Positions 10,931 to 26,302 are shown, numbered from the stretch's first letter. The stretch is 64,000 bases of DNA from Phlebopus portentosus (GCA_037892935.1 JAYXKI010000006.1:1-64000), one strand, 5' to 3'. Notes: generated by a model not told the origin, from the letters alone. Made by a program: numbers and translations.

Positions 10931-12660
10931 ACTCAGAGTCAAAAGGAGGTTAAGACTGTCTGTTCTGCTGCTGTTGTCCGGTCCGTCGCTCGGAGTCCGG
11001 GGTGGTCAGGCGGAAGGGGCTATGTGGTGATCAGACAAAACAAAACAAAAACAAATCGCCTTCGGGAATATATGATCTCTGTACTGTGCAACTCGAGTCG
11101 TCGGATCGCCGAGGTGCAAGCGTAAAGAGCAAGACCTGGGAAACGCAGGCGTAGGAAAGAAGGCAAGTGCATAGTATATAAATGAGGACAGGTAGATAGA
11201 GACGACGGGGTCAATAGACAACAACAACAACGACACTCACTGTGTAATGTGATGCTCTTGTCTGCCTTCTTTTCTTCCCGCGCCAAACGTTATAAACAAC
11301 AGCTCCCGAAAGTCACGATACGATACGTCGAAGCGTTGCAACGTCGCTCGCAAGAGGGCTAAGAAGAGGCGTTGTTGTTGGCGTGGACGACTCGGAGGCC
11401 TACAAAGGACGTGTACGGCCGTAGCTCCTTAGCACCCTGTCCAGTCTCCTACGCAACGCAACCAAATGAAACGAAACGCAGTCGTACGTACACACACGCT
11501 GGAAAATCGGGATCCAATCCATCTCACGCAGGCGAAGCCGCCCTTATATATATATACCCACTCTCACTCGCATACCGAAATTAGTGCGGGCGGGCATTGG
11601 CACACACCTAGCGATGATGTGGATGAGATGATCGCACGCGGGAACAACGCCGGCGCGACGGCGCGCGACGGCGCATAAGTACCTACTGCAGGCCTTGCTG
11701 TGCATAAAATAAAAAATAAATGACGCACGGCCATAACAATGAACGCAAAATTTTGATTTCATTTTTTTTTTACAAATTTGCTGCTGCACTGCACAGGAGC
11801 GGCGTAGTAGCCTCACCACCCCCGCTTGGCCCCTGCGGAATGGGCATGATGATGAGTCCTTTTTCACCGACCCTCCCGAGTTGTGTACGTATTGTACAGA
11901 CATGCCAGTGGTGACTGGCGAGGGGGCTGTTCATCACTCTAAATATCTTACTTTCATCTTTCATCAATTTTTAGTCTGCTCGCGTATTTCGCTCTGTCCC
12001 CCCGCGCCCTTGGCTTTTCGTCAAGACCAGCCTGAACATAGTTAGTTTTCGATCAAATCCCAAAGTCCTGTTGAAGCTCTTAGCTTGCTCATCTCAGGCG
12101 CCGTTACGGTTGCTCTCCCACAAACACATCTCACTGTCGAAGGTCAGCCGCTCTAAAGTCGGTCTCTCGGGAATCCTCTGCTCTACGCCAATCCAATCAC
12201 AAGGAAATCATTTCCAGTCACCCATGAGAAAGTCGAAAGTCATTATGTGTGCTTTTTCCGGAGTGAACCACTACATGTGTACCCCCTGAGAACTCGACCA
12301 CCAAATAGTCTGGACTAATCTAAACCTCTTGTGTCTTTCTTTCTCACCGACAGAGGTGCGTAAGCCTCGATGCAAAGCAAAGCGCGCACTAATAAACGAA
12401 TGGATTGAGCAAAAGTGCATATGATTCTACTATGACTTCAGGAAAGCATATTTCTTGCGAAACCTAATGTATGACACACACAATGTGGAGAGACCATGCG
12501 ACTCTAATACGGCTGTAGGATTAGTCTAAGTATTGAACGTATGACAGCCTCTATACACAGGCCAGTACACGGAATGGAATACGAGAGATCGAAAGGGGCA
12601 GAACAAGGAGACATAGTGCACCGGTTAAAGACCAGCGAGAAAATGACGGCAAAATCAACT

Positions 12661-15526
<2,866 letters not shown>

Positions 15527-16321
15527 CCTATAGTCTATACGAAACTAAAGAACGACAGAAAAAAGAGTAGAGTAAATCTAAAGTCTATGGATACCGCGCG
15601 AGCAGGCGGTGGTTGATGAAGAAGTTGTGAAGAAACGAAGGCGCGAAAAAAATCGCGTCGCAGCCAAACACTTACAAATACCACACAAATTTGGAAGTAA
15701 ATTACCACGTTAATTTATAATATTAATATTAAAGTAAAGTACGCAGAATTAGACTGATAAAACCTCAAGAAGATTACTTGGAAAGTAAGCTAGAACGTCT
15801 TGGGTATAGATGCGAGAATAGAGTCGGTGAAAAGAATATGACTTTTACAATGTAGATGTAGATATGTAGATGATCACTGATGAAGAGATACGAGAAAGCA
15901 AGATCAAGGAATCGAGGAACCAGGAGTCCAGGACAATAGCAATAGCATTCCGAATGTGGTGAGGTGAAAAGGCAGACAGGAATAGGGGTAGGGGACGAGG
16001 AAAGATTAGATCGAAAGCAAGGAACGGATAGCATGCAAGCAGAGGGATGAAGGTTGCCTATATATATACATGGAGATAGAAAGATGAAAAATGAATGTAG
16101 TGAGGATGAAGATGAGCAGGAAACGAGAAACGACAGTGTGTCCCAAGATGCGCAATCTGAGAGAACGTAGATAAGTGAAAGAACGGAGAAATCAGGGTTT
16201 GAATCTGAATGCGGTCCGTGCGCCTCGCCCATTTGCGAAGCTGATAGTGATATCAACCTGACCCGAGGATAGAGGAGAGGACAAAGTCTGAGGGATCCCA
16301 GCGGACAAGACAATTGTGCGA
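15527..16321. other. 5' region of the helicase gene, no gene seen
   Basis: About 800 bases between the helicase start and the 3' end of the small-GTPase gene. It is AT-rich near 15700-15740 (TAATTTATAATATTAATATT). It should contain the helicase promoter and the GTPase 3' UTR. No supported reading frame. Confidence 0.5.
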
Positions 16322-17282
16322 TCACATAATTATACATCGCTCGCCTCGTTTCTTGCGCTTGGGGCTCGCCGGGTAGCGCTCGCGCAACTGACGGATGAGG
16401 TCCTCGAACACGTCGTTAACGTGCCAATTCCTTTTTGCTGATGTCTCGTAGAAGGGTAGCCCCCACCGTTGCGCGGTCGCTGCGATGATCTCCTTGTCCA
16501 CATCTCGCTCTGCAGTCAAGTCCGACTTTGTACCCACAACAACTATAGGTACTTTCTAAAAACGTTCGTGCAGTGCAGAGAAGACAATAAGACATTCGTT
16601 AATGAACCCGTGAACAGCGCAAATGAATGAAAAGGAAAACCACACACCGAATTGGGTCCTTTGATTCGATATATCTGCTGCCGGAGGTTATCTACCTCTC
16701 GAAGAGTCGCGCGCTGTGTTAAACTGATGCCGTAAAGAGTTAATACAAGGAAAGGAAAAGGGGCCAGAAGGATTGTCGGCTACTCACCTGAACACCAGGA
16801 TGAAGGCCATTCCGGACTGATAGGAACGACAAGTGAACAAAGGTCCGGTGCGCTGTGCATATTACAGTCGGTCTGCGCACCTTGATGTACATTTCGTTGA
16901 ACGCGGTGAACTGTTCTGCACCAGCTGTATCGAGGACTTCAAGCTGGAGAGCAAACAGATGAATGAGCTGAGCACATGTAACATGTTTGAAACGCGTGTC
17001 GGATGAAACAAACTTTTGTCCATTCGCCGTCGACAAGGAGTTCCCGACTGTACTCCTCTGAAGACGGTGTAGCATGAGAGACTCGGGCATTGAAGAAGCC
17101 AAGAGGAGAAGAACATACCCTCGATGGTTGGGTCATAACCGTCGACGAATACGTCTTTTACGAAGCGACAAGTGAGAGCTGATTTACCGACACCCCCCGC
17201 TGTAGACACGTCGTTAGCGAGTGAACTGAGATAGAGAGAGATGAGACGTACCACCCAGGACGACTGCATTGAATTCACGCAT
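16322..17282 (-). CDS. Ras-superfamily small GTPase, Rap/Rsr1-like, prenylated
   Basis: Seven exons: 17252-17282, 17119-17199, 17014-17057, 16881-16943, 16788-16816, 16648-16723, 16322-16555; 185 aa, the usual size. Motifs: P-loop LGAGGVGKS, effector region YDPTIEEEYSR, switch II DTAGAEQFTA, G4 GTKSDL, G5 ETSAK, and a C-terminal basic stretch ending in CIIM, a CAAX box that predicts farnesylation and membrane anchoring. The position equal to Ras Gln61 is Ala, as expected for the Rap/Rsr1 side of the family, where Gln is missing. Rsr1/Bud1 and Rap proteins steer polarity and adhesion; Ras itself is a less likely assignment. The G4 motif has Thr in place of the usual Asn, and the effector loop lacks the common EDSYRK ending. 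Confidence 0.9.
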
Positions 17283-17496
17283 GCAGAAATGAGCGGTGAG
17301 ATGACTGGTACCTGGTGGTTGGAGAAAGAGACGAACCAAAGCGCGTTTTCCTGGATAGGGAGGGCCTGGGACTAGGTTGGTCGAATCCGATCGCCAGCTC
17401 GGATTAGACTGAGTGGAAGTAGGACAGAATAAGGACCTCGGCTAATCACGTTCTGGCTCTGCTCTTCACTTCCTTCAGTCACACTCAATATATAAA
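17283..17496. promoter_or_regulatory. Divergent promoter: small GTPase / cyclophilin
   Basis: 214 bases separate the two start codons. A TATATAAAA sequence abuts the cyclophilin ATG, so a very short leader or an alternative start is possible. Confidence 0.5.
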
Positions 17497-19023
17497 ATGG
17501 TAAACCCCCGTGTATTCCTCGACTTTGCAGTCGACGGCGCCTCAGTTGGAAGGTATGGACATAAAAACAGTAACCTGCGTTATTCTAATAAAATACACTT
17601 TCAGAGTTATATTCGAACTGTACAGCGTATCCGCGCCAAAAACTACTGAGAAGTCGGCACTCAATTTCTATTCATCTCATCCATACTTCTCACATTCTCT
17701 TTGGATTAGTTTCAGAGCACTATGCACAGGAGAACGAGGCGTGTCTCCAAAGTCTCATATACCCCTATACTACAAGCACAGCAAAATGCACCGCGTCATA
17801 CAGGACTTCATGGTCCAGGGCGGCGACTTCACAAAGGGCAACGGAACTGGTGGAGAGTCGGTTTATGGTGGTCCATTTTCGGATGAGGACCTTTCTCGTC
17901 CTGTTGACCAGCCTGGGTGAGTGGCCTTTTGTTCGTTGGAACAGGCTCGGAGATTGCGGAAATCAATCGCTTAGGCGAAGCATTCCAAAAAAGATCGTCT
18001 ACGCGTCCTACAAGCTTCGTCCAAAACGCGTTTTCATTCTTTCAAGTACTCTTTTTAAGGGACACATCGCTCACACTATGTATACCCCAGGCTACTCTGC
18101 ATGGCCAACAAAGGCCCCAACACAAACAACTCCCAATTCTTCATAACCCTCCGTCCGTGTCCGCACCTGACAGGCAAGCACGTCGTCTTCGGGCGCGTCA
18201 TACGCGGATTCGACGATGTCGTGCTCAGGGAAATCGCGAACGTCCCGACGGATGAGAAAGATAGACCGACCGTGCCGGTGGAGATTATTAATTGCGGGGA
18301 GCTGCAGTTGGTCAAGCGGTCTGCGTCGGCTGCTGCTGCTGCTGCTGATACGAGGAAGGAGAATAAGGAGAGGGGGAGTGAGGGGAGTGAGAGTGAGGAG
18401 GAGAGAGGGAGGAAGAAGAGGAAACGACGGCTTCATTCGTCTTCCCGCTCCCGTTCGCTGTCCCACTCGCCCTCAGTATCGCGCTCTTACTCGCCCGTCA
18501 GATCCATATCTCGCTCCCGCCCACGGTCGCTCACGCCAGATTCTAGGTCTGAGCGATCCGACAGCGAAGCGGATCGCAGACGTCACAACAGCAGTAAGAA
18601 GAAGGAACACCGCAAGGACAAAATGGAGGAGAAGAAGAAAAATAAGAAACGTAAAAGCCACAGGCGCCGTTCCCCCTCCTCGTCCCGCTCTCGGTCAGCC
18701 AGTTACAAGCGGGCGCTGAGCAACGGACATACGAGCATCCCCCGGCAAGAAACAGAAGAAGAGTACGACGCGCGGCTGGAGCGCGAGGAGCGCGAGCGGA
18801 TCGAGGAAGCTCGCCGTCGTGAGCTCGCCGAGATCAAGAAGCGATATGAAGCGGAGCAGGCGAGGAAAGCCGGAACGGGTGTAAGGTTCAAGGGTAAGTT
18901 GACTTACTTGTTTGTTCTTTCTTTTGTAGGTGGATTGAGCTGATTTTTTTGGACGGTCTCGTTATAGGTCGAGGAAGGATGAAGTATATTGATCCTGAGT
19001 TTCATTCGAGGCGGAAGAACTAG
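17497..19023 (+). CDS. RS-rich cyclophilin (peptidyl-prolyl isomerase)
   Basis: Five exons: 17497-17552, 17605-17652, 17710-17916, 18091-18893, 18968-19023; 389 aa. The N-terminal ~175 residues are a full cyclophilin domain: [60 protein letters not shown]. The position of the cyclosporin-contacting Trp of CypA is His ([10 protein letters not shown]), as in other SR-cyclophilins, so weak cyclosporin binding is expected. The rest is rich in RS/SR dipeptides and Lys/Arg/Glu, then a conserved-looking end, [12 protein letters not shown]. Cyclophilins of this build (CypG/SR-Cyp type) are nuclear and tied to the spliceosome. The 174-base intron after SRPVDQP is the longest in the gene. Confidence 0.9.
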
Positions 19024-19484
19024 ATAGTATTACTTCAACGAGGTCTGCCTTGGTAGGACTCGATGCGAAGCAGTAGCAAGTTTTTTGTTGTGACAACAAG
19101 GCAATACCCACATAAAGATGTTCGGCCGTCAGGCAATACCAATATTGAGCAGAGGAATAGTATCATCAGTATTTTGAGACTATAGTCCCGAGCCAGAGAG
19201 ATCCGTACATACAGAAGACACAAAATGTAAGTAAGTGCCGAGAAACTGCTCCATAAACATAAAACGGAAAAGCACCATGAAGAAAGAAAGCATTCAAACA
19301 AGAGCGAGAATATAATCGGAAATACGTTGATGATACGTATGTGTTGTTGAGAATAAAATTGCATAAACAGCTTTGGGGGAGGGGCTGGATGTATTTCGTG
19401 TCCTGTCGTATTGTATTGTAATACGTTACTTACATACGATCTTCAACCGAGATCATACATAAGGGGGAGCTTGTCATTGTTTTC
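19024..19484. other. Convergent 3' region, no gene seen
   Basis: 460 bases between the stops of the cyclophilin and the eIF4B genes. AT-rich, presumably the two 3' UTRs. Confidence 0.5.
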
Positions 19485-21565
19485 TTACACGTTAACTTCA
19501 GCTAATTTGTCTGCTACTGCATCTGCATCTGCATCTGCAGGTTTTTCAGCATCGGCATTCTCATCGGATTTGGCCTCGTCAGACTGGGGAGCCGCATCTT
19601 TCTTGCCCGCTGCTGCGCTTGCGAAGCTGAACGAGGGACGGATAGTCGCTACGGCTGCAATGTTCGGAGACGTCGAAGAAGGAGCAGGGGTACCTCCAGG
19701 GGAGGACAAATTCGACGCACGCGGCGAACCAGGAGTTTTCTCATCCGCAATGACACCGGGCTTTGAAGAGGGCGAGCGCGTACCAATCTCTCCGCGCCCG
19801 CTTCCAGGACGTCCACGCGGCTGTCGAGAGCTCTGTCGCGACATCGAGTGCTGTTGATGCTGTTGATACTGTTGATGCTGATGCTGCTGATGAGCGACGC
19901 GCTCTCTGATCTCTTCTTGCTCCTTCTCGATCTTTTCCACCGCTGCTGCTTCGCGAGCTGATACATCAACAGGTCTGGTTGAGATAACAATCAATCAAAG
20001 GAACTTTCATAAGAGGATAGATTGTAAGACTTACTTCGCCGAGCCGAATGGATTGGGCTTGCTAGAGGAGAATCCCGTGGATTGGGGAGAAGAAACCGGA
20101 GTTGGGTGGGAAGAGCCACTTGTCGATCGAGGCAGAAGCTCGAGTTTGCGACGAGCCAGCTGAGGTGTAGGAGGAACCGAGTTACTTGCTGTATAACGAT
20201 GGGAGTCAGACAAGCAAACGCCAGCAATAGAGTTTTGGAACGTACGAGAAGGGCTGCTACCAGCAAGTCCAGGTTTTCTCCATGACGAAACTTCATCGGC
20301 GGCAGACGGGGGAGGTCCCATATCACCTCGTCCTCTCATAGAACCAAATCGGCCACCAGATCTCTCTTCAGAATGCTGGCTTGGCTTGAATCTGGAGCCG
20401 ATAGCCCATTTCTCTTCGGTATCGGCTGGACCTGCTTCGCCATCGTGTGTAGGCGTGGAGAAACCAGAGCCCCGTCTTCGGACAGGTGGTGCCTCTAAGT
20501 CATTGGGTATACGAGGCGGAGGACGACTAGATCGCCAATTGTCGCTATTGTCCGGCGCCGAGTCACGATTCTCAGATCCAAGACCTTCGTATCGTCGGCG
20601 GGTGCTGGTCTCGCGGTGACCGAGGTCAGGAAGCGGGCCATCTCGACGCCAAGATCCAGCAAATTTGTCGTCCTCTGCATGCCCGTGAAAACCAGGACGT
20701 TCTTTCGCTGAATTAATCGTCTCAGAAAACTGAATAAAGTCAAAATAGGGATACTTACGCGGATCAGCTATGTTTACCCGGATCGAACGATGCGAGAAAG
20801 ACTTTAGGCCACATTACTGAGCCTGTAGCATGATAGAGACAAGCGTGCTTTACTTACGGCCCCATTTTTAGTCAAAGCTTCCTTTAAGCCTTCAACAGCG
20901 TGAAACTCGACGTAGCCAAATCCCTTTGGCTTGTCATCGCGATCGCGGATGATTTTAGCGCCTTTGACCTGAAAGATACGTATTATAACGAAGAGCATGC
21001 TGTGAAAGTTGCCCAGAAAGACGGACCACATCAGCAGAGCCGAAGAAAGATCCTAAATCGCCCTCAGTGAGATCAAACGCGAGATTTCCGACAAACGCGG
21101 TGAAAGGAGGGTTTGTGGGCAAAGGAACGTCTTCACGGGGCGCGAGGGCCGCTCGATCAGCTTGTAGACCAAGAATACGCCGTCAGACCAACGTGAATGC
21201 ACAAATGAAGCGAATGAGCTTACGCCTCGACGACAAATAATCATCTCTTCCCCTGAAGTCCCTTCCACTCGTGTCGTCAAGCTTTGGGGCAGCTATATTT
21301 ACGCATTAGCGTTGAATTCATGTATGCCTGTGAAGCAGCGTGGCGTAATACTCACGAGCAGTCGGAAGTGAGTCCATTTCGTCTGCCCAAGATCCCAGGG
21401 CTTCAAATCAATCAGCATGAATCGCCTCTGTCTTCAACATAAACCAAATTTACTTCTATCCTCCAGGAACTCATTGAGCGACATTTTCTGTCCCTTTTTT
21501 GGAGCTATACAAGGAGTCAGCAAAGACTGGCTAGATAATGAAAGAAGGTGTGGACGCCGACCCAT
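19485..21565 (-). CDS. TIF3: Translation initiation factor eIF4B
   Basis: Ten exons: 21562-21565, 21454-21504, 21356-21400, 21224-21292, 21027-21160, 20858-20968, 20759-20801, 20246-20707, 20035-20188, 19485-19974; 520 aa. The start MAPKKGQKMSLNEFLED and the early SWADEMDSLPTAP are typical of fungal eIF4B. One RRM follows (RNP2 AFVGNLAF, RNP1 KGFGYVEF, closing IRVNIADP), then repeats with RPGF, SWRRDGPLPD and NWRSSRPPPR, then WAIGSRFKPS and a KPNPFGSAKP stretch. The C-terminus is Gln/His-rich, then Ala/Asp-rich. eIF4B stimulates eIF4A helicase and 40S recruitment in the cytoplasm. The first exon holds only four coding bases. The exon at 20759-20801 uses an AAG acceptor chosen to keep the RRM frame; this is the least certain junction. 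Confidence 0.92.
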
Positions 21566-22482
21566 AATTGATGCTAAATTTTGTGCGAGCTGTAAGTGAT
21601 TGTTGTACGATGGCGGTTGTAAGCAAGAGTACTTCGACTTGTGAGTCGATGACACAGACGGACGCTGAAGAATCTCAAAGCTTTCAAAATTTCTCACATT
21701 CACTGGAGTTACGTAACCAGGCTCGGCTCCGGCCCGTGCTGTGCTGACTCACTTATTTGGCTCTGGCTGGGACAAACAATGCATTAATATTTATTCTCTC
21801 ATCAATACTAATATTCTGGCTGGTCATCCTCTGGTAAATGTCTAAAGCCGTTTTCTCGAAACGACTCTTGTTGATTCTCAGACATGCTCGAAGCGCCTGG
21901 CGCATGTGTACGAGTGATACTCATCCAAAAAATTGCGACTTTGAGATCACGTAAATAGACGAGTCCGAAGTATGAAAATAGAGGGCTCTGTATAGTTTTA
22001 TCGACAGGAGATGCAGAAGAACACAGAATGTAGAACTTTATGATCCCGGAACGCTACAGATGTTGATGCACAGTTGGGCTCCTCTGAGCTTTAAGCATAC
22101 CTTACATTGTTCTCAAACGTTTTTAGCTAGTCGGGCACCAATGAGTCATTAAATTACAGCGATGACCAAGGTATTGAGCCGAGAAAAGCCCACTGATGTC
22201 TGAATATATTATATGAAATGCTGCCTCATCAGGAATCTGGTCTAAAAATTGACGAATGCATCTAAGGATCTCGGCGATCAAGATGTCTTCTGAGGTTTCG
22301 GTGTCTGTGGCGCAAGCCTCACTAAGCGCGGAGTAATTGGGATATTGTGACTGGTCGTACAGTGTTCTATTTGCAAGATTAACTGCGTTGCAAGATTCAA
22401 TATCCTATCACCCTACAAAACGAATATACAGATAATCAGTGCAAGGGAAAGAAAAAGGAGCGAGGGCATGAAACAACGGCAG
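21566..22482. other. Upstream DNA of eIF4B, no gene seen
   Basis: About 0.9 kb of AT-rich DNA with only short frames. It should hold the eIF4B promoter. Confidence 0.5.
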
Positions 22483-22564
22483 TCATGAGAAGTGGCACTG
22501 AGCGAAGTATAAGTAGGACCAAATTCTGGCCATATCAGAGCCGCATCCATAGTAGATGTTGCCA

Positions 22565-22792
22565 CCTCTGTCGAAGCGGCCACCGGTATGAAGGGATGAG
22601 GGCCTTGCCACCGAAATTGAGAGTAAAGGTTGTGCTGCCGGACTCGTTGGTGTGATAAAGTTGGTCAGAAAATTCCGCGGACGATGTGGATTCAAGGCTG
22701 CATTCTTCATGTTGTTCATAGGGATAGCCCGGAGGTACCGTGAACCAGGAAACATGAGCGTTGTTCTCGACAACGTCAAGTATTAGCGACAT
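22565..22792 (-). pseudogene. Possible fragment of an Agaricomycete surface-protein gene
   Basis: On the minus strand an ATG at 22792 opens a frame that includes SDQLYHTNESGSTTFTLNFGG. The pattern (tyr-his ... Gly-Ser-Thr, then alternating Phe/Thr, then Gly) resembles the extracellular beta-rich segment of lineage-specific fungal membrane proteins. The frame then becomes unrelated sequence, while a neighbouring frame (VAASTEVATSTMDAAL) looks more protein-like, as if shifted. No signal peptide or membrane segment is joined to it with confidence. It could be a broken gene or a chance resemblance. Confidence 0.25.
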
Positions 22793-23858
22793 TTACCTTG
22801 CAAGTCGTTTAATTTATGATGATTTGGAGGCACTTACAAACCAAAAAAGACATAAGACGAGTCGGTTGACTCGGATAATACTGTAATAAATAAACAGCGT
22901 AGGTTGTTCTGTCTGTGCCAATGCCCAATATTTGACCCTGCAGAGTTCTTCTTTCCCTACGCCAGGAAAGTCGCAGCTGCACTGAGGCTGCCTGTATCCA
23001 TAATTCCTGAGTGAGGATGAATTACGGTATTTGTCTGGTGGTCTCATTGTCCGACATACCTTGTACTAAAGTCCGGTCGACGGTAGTCAAAGCCGCGAGC
23101 TTAGACATAGAAGCCCAGGTCAGGATACGATAGGAGATAGTCAGGTAAGCGGAGCTAGTAACAGCGGTCGTGTAGTAGCCTTCATCCTTTTACATTCGCG
23201 AGCAGCTGGCTTCACAGCTAGCGAGAACCATCGAGATCAAAATTTCCGATGAATGACTTTGAAATTCGTGCCCGTAACGACCAAGCACCGCGAATGCGAG
23301 TTGCTTAAACATAGAAGAGAAGCCAAAACGGTATCGGTATTGAAAATGCCGTTTCCTCAACCGCACATGGCAGATAGATCATAGCAGTTTAGAGAAAGGA
23401 AAAAAGAACGAGAATAGTTTTTGATTTTTTTTCGCAGTACTGGTCACGTGGACACAGCGCGGTCACGAGCTCGCCTCGCGCGTTTTTCAACAGAATCAAC
23501 TTCAACTCTTTTCACCTACTAAGAATAGTTGATTATCTCCGAGGTAACAGATGCATCGTACTAGCAAGTCAGAGGCATGGATGCAGAGGCCTGGACAGCC
23601 TCTCCAGCCATACTGGATTGTCTGGGCGTACGCGTAGCACTTGACATATGAGAATGCATACCCACGAGATCAGACAAGCTTAAGGTGACTCGCCTCTCCT
23701 CCATTAGTCTGCATGTCGGACAGCGAGCAGAAAAATACCTCGAAGGCACTCTATAGATCACGACGATTTCACGTTGCGTTTACGGTCACATAAAAAGAGA
23801 CGAGACATCCAATGAAACAAGCCCAAAACATATATCATCTGTGTTCCAGTTCGAATCG
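22793..23858. other. No supported gene
   Basis: About 1 kb. Short frames near 22814-23047 and 23561-23761 on the minus strand have no family signature I recognise. The right end is the 3' flank of the secreted-protein gene. Confidence 0.45.
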
Positions 23859-24499
23859 TCACCAAAGTGTTGCGATGAATCCCAAAATAGGTGCGGCAGC
23901 GACGAACGCAGCAAATCGCGGAAGAGCCGGAGCTGAGTTGGCACTGGAATCACCATCGGGGCTGCCTGTGACTTCGATAGCTACAGGAGCGAGTGTGAAT
24001 GTCCAGGGAATAACGCTCGTCACCGCAGTCTCGATGCCTCCCGCGCCACCGCTAGCAACTACAGTACAGAGTCCAGAGTCGTTCTCGTCCAGGCCGCATG
24101 CTTGGGCGACAAGACCTGTTACTCCCCCAGTTTCGATGACGACAATTTCTGACAAGTACGTCGAGGCTTCGACAATCGTAGCTGACAAAAGAGGAAGTGG
24201 GTAAGTAAGCATCCTGCGAAATTCTTTCAAAATACTTCGACCCGTACCAGTGACGAAGATGCCGGAGACAACACCAGAGACAGCGTATGTAGTGCCATCT
24301 GATCCGGTGCCGAGGACTTTGCCCTGAAGGTCTTCAAACGCGTCCGCGTCGCCAGGGAATATGTTCAAAGTCGTTGTCTGTTGGGTAAGGACGCCTGGAT
24401 AATGAAAGCAATGATGGGTCTTCAACGATAAATGCGATCCATCTTCTCCGTACCTTGAAGTAAACCAAAGCCAGTCAAGGCGAGCACGGGCAGTTTCAT
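23859..24499 (-). CDS. Small secreted protein, probably GPI-anchored
   Basis: Three exons: 24454-24499, 24248-24394, 23859-24181; 171 aa. It begins MKLPVLALTGFGLLQGVLT, a good signal peptide, and ends in a hydrophobic stretch (FAAFVAAAPILGFIATLW) after a small-residue, Ser/Ala-rich segment (GDSSANSAPALP), the usual layout of a GPI-attachment signal. The middle is rich in Thr, Val and Gly with two cysteines (QACGLDENDSGLCTVV). I do not recognise a named family; small Thr/Val-rich surface proteins of this shape are common in Agaricomycetes. The second intron, GTACGG...GTCAG, keeps the frame if retained. A broken relative lies about 0.6 kb upstream at 25130-25375. Confidence 0.7.
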
Positions 24500-25129
24500 G
24501 AGCATAGTGGATGTCAAAAGTGCAACAGGGGTATTTGCTGCAAGGCCTTGAGTATAAAGAGGGCAAGTTGGGACTTATTTCACTTTGGCATCAATCCCTT
24601 ATATGGGGAACATGAGGAGGCCATAGAGGCGCAAGACCGCCCACTACATGGATCATTTCGCTTACGTGCAGGCGCTGCCTAAAGCAAATTAAAAGGGCGC
24701 GTGAATGCTCTTGGCAGGGAGGTTCGTACATAGCCCGCGCGATTCGAGAGGATCTGTATTGTCGGTACCGGAGACTTTACGGTTTGTCCTGGTTTGTCCC
24801 ACATTGTTCCGCAACCGTTGCGCACCTGCATTGATTGATGGTGCATATATCAAAGCTAGAGTGTCGTTAGCCTCTTCCTGCTTATAAGTCTAGGGAGAGC
24901 GCTGAAAATCTATCTCAGTTAACTTCCCCGTGGTCTCCCGACGAACGTTCGATCCAAATCAAAACCCGGTCGCATAGCACCGGACCTAGTGACAACTTAT
25001 TCAATATAACAGACTAGGGAGCAGGACCTCATGGGACATGAAGTGTCCACTCGCCCTGCACAAAGGAGATAAAGCATGACGTACATGAGACCACTATGAA
25101 CATGAAGTTTCAATCCTTATACGTCAGTA
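24500..25129. other. No supported gene
   Basis: Upstream DNA of the small secreted protein gene and 3' flank of its broken relative. No reading frame worth reporting. Confidence 0.5.
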
Positions 25130-25375
25130 TCAAAAAGTCACAAGAAAACCGGGAAGAATTGCAGTAGCTACGATTGCGCTCAAGCAAGGCACAAGCGGAG
25201 CCGGCGCAGGATTCTGGCCGAGATCCATAGCCCCAGGAAGCGGAAGTGATCGTGGCAAACGCAATATCTATCATTGCTGTTTGGGTACCCCCACCATCTC
25301 CTCTGACTACGACGGTGCGGTTTCCGACGTTCTGAGCCTCCAGCTCGCATTCACGAATAGTTTCGAATTCTATTC
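25130..25375 (-). pseudogene. Broken paralogue of the small GPI-type protein
   Basis: Minus-strand translation gives RTVVVRGDGGGTQTAMIDIA, which parallels CTVVASGGAGGIETAVTSVI of the gene at 23859-24499. The homologous C-terminal tail, rich in Pro/Ala and then hydrophobic (SAIVATAILPGFLVTF, stop), is in a different frame, so there is a frameshift between the two parts near 25235. A stop lies just upstream of the first part and no signal peptide was found. It looks like a tandem duplicate that has decayed. An unrecognised intron could explain the shift, but I found no good splice pair. Confidence 0.45.
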
Positions 25376-26302
25376 ATATCGTGCTCCCTGCGGATATTTC
25401 ATCGTAAAGTCTAACGTACCCGTGATCGGTTGTCCAGAATTTATGCCAGAGAGGTCGTTTGGGCAAACAGTTCCTAAAATCGAGGTACATCGTCAGATTG
25501 TATTCGTTAGAAGCATTCAGAGATTTCATATTGGAGAGGTGTGACTCCTGTCAATTTAAGCATGGTTTCTTTGGTGAACATGCTGGATGTTAGAAAGTTC
25601 TGACGATTCTGCTTAATACTTCCTTTACTTCTAGTACGGAAGCGGACCAAGCAGACCCGGTACACTTTGGCGCCGATGCCCCCCCGCGCGGATAGTCAGC
25701 GAATCCTTGCCAATGGTTACTGTAATAGGGCTACATTATAGTCCCGTTCTGCATTGCCTATGCCTTTCTCTCGTGGTGTCATAGATTCGTGGTTCCGGCT
25801 AGGTGCACTATGATATACTCATGTAAGCGATCTCATCCAGCATCCAAGTCTACGTCTTTCCCGCGAGTATCAAGGGACAAAACAGATAGATTAGGTTGAG
25901 ATGTTTAGTGTAGCACCGACTCGACGTTTCGGGCACAGCAAATGCTGTGTTCATGCATTTCAACATGTGTTCGCGCACCCTGTCACACTTGATGAACCGA
26001 CCATCTGATGCACAATGCAAGAACTGTTGTGTACACCGAGGTAAGGGGCCAGTCGCAACAAGATGATCACTATTTTAGCAACCTGTCCGACGTACCCCCT
26101 CTAGTGAGAGTCTATTATTATACATTGAAAGAAAAGCCTTCGTTAAGGAAAGCCACAGCACAATCGCAGCTCATTTGAATCAAACTTTTAGTATTGCTTC
26201 TATAGTCCTCTGCAGTAACGGTATGTCGAAAGGTAAACAACGGCTCGCACGCTCCCATACTTCATCACGAAACTCAATACCAGGACGCATCATCTATTGG
26301 CA
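25376..26302. other. No supported gene
   Basis: About 0.9 kb with only short, unconserved frames. It probably includes the 3' UTR of the deaminase gene at its right end. Confidence 0.5.

Larger units (their letters stand above)
10123..12660. other. Long gene-poor stretch upstream of the CRIB gene
   Basis: About 2.5 kb with no reading frame I can support. It holds the 5' side of the CRIB gene, paired tetranucleotide repeats (10718-10748 and 10913-10930) and probably the 3' UTR of the helicase gene at its right end. Several short frames rich in Arg/Thr reflect simple sequence. Confidence 0.5.
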
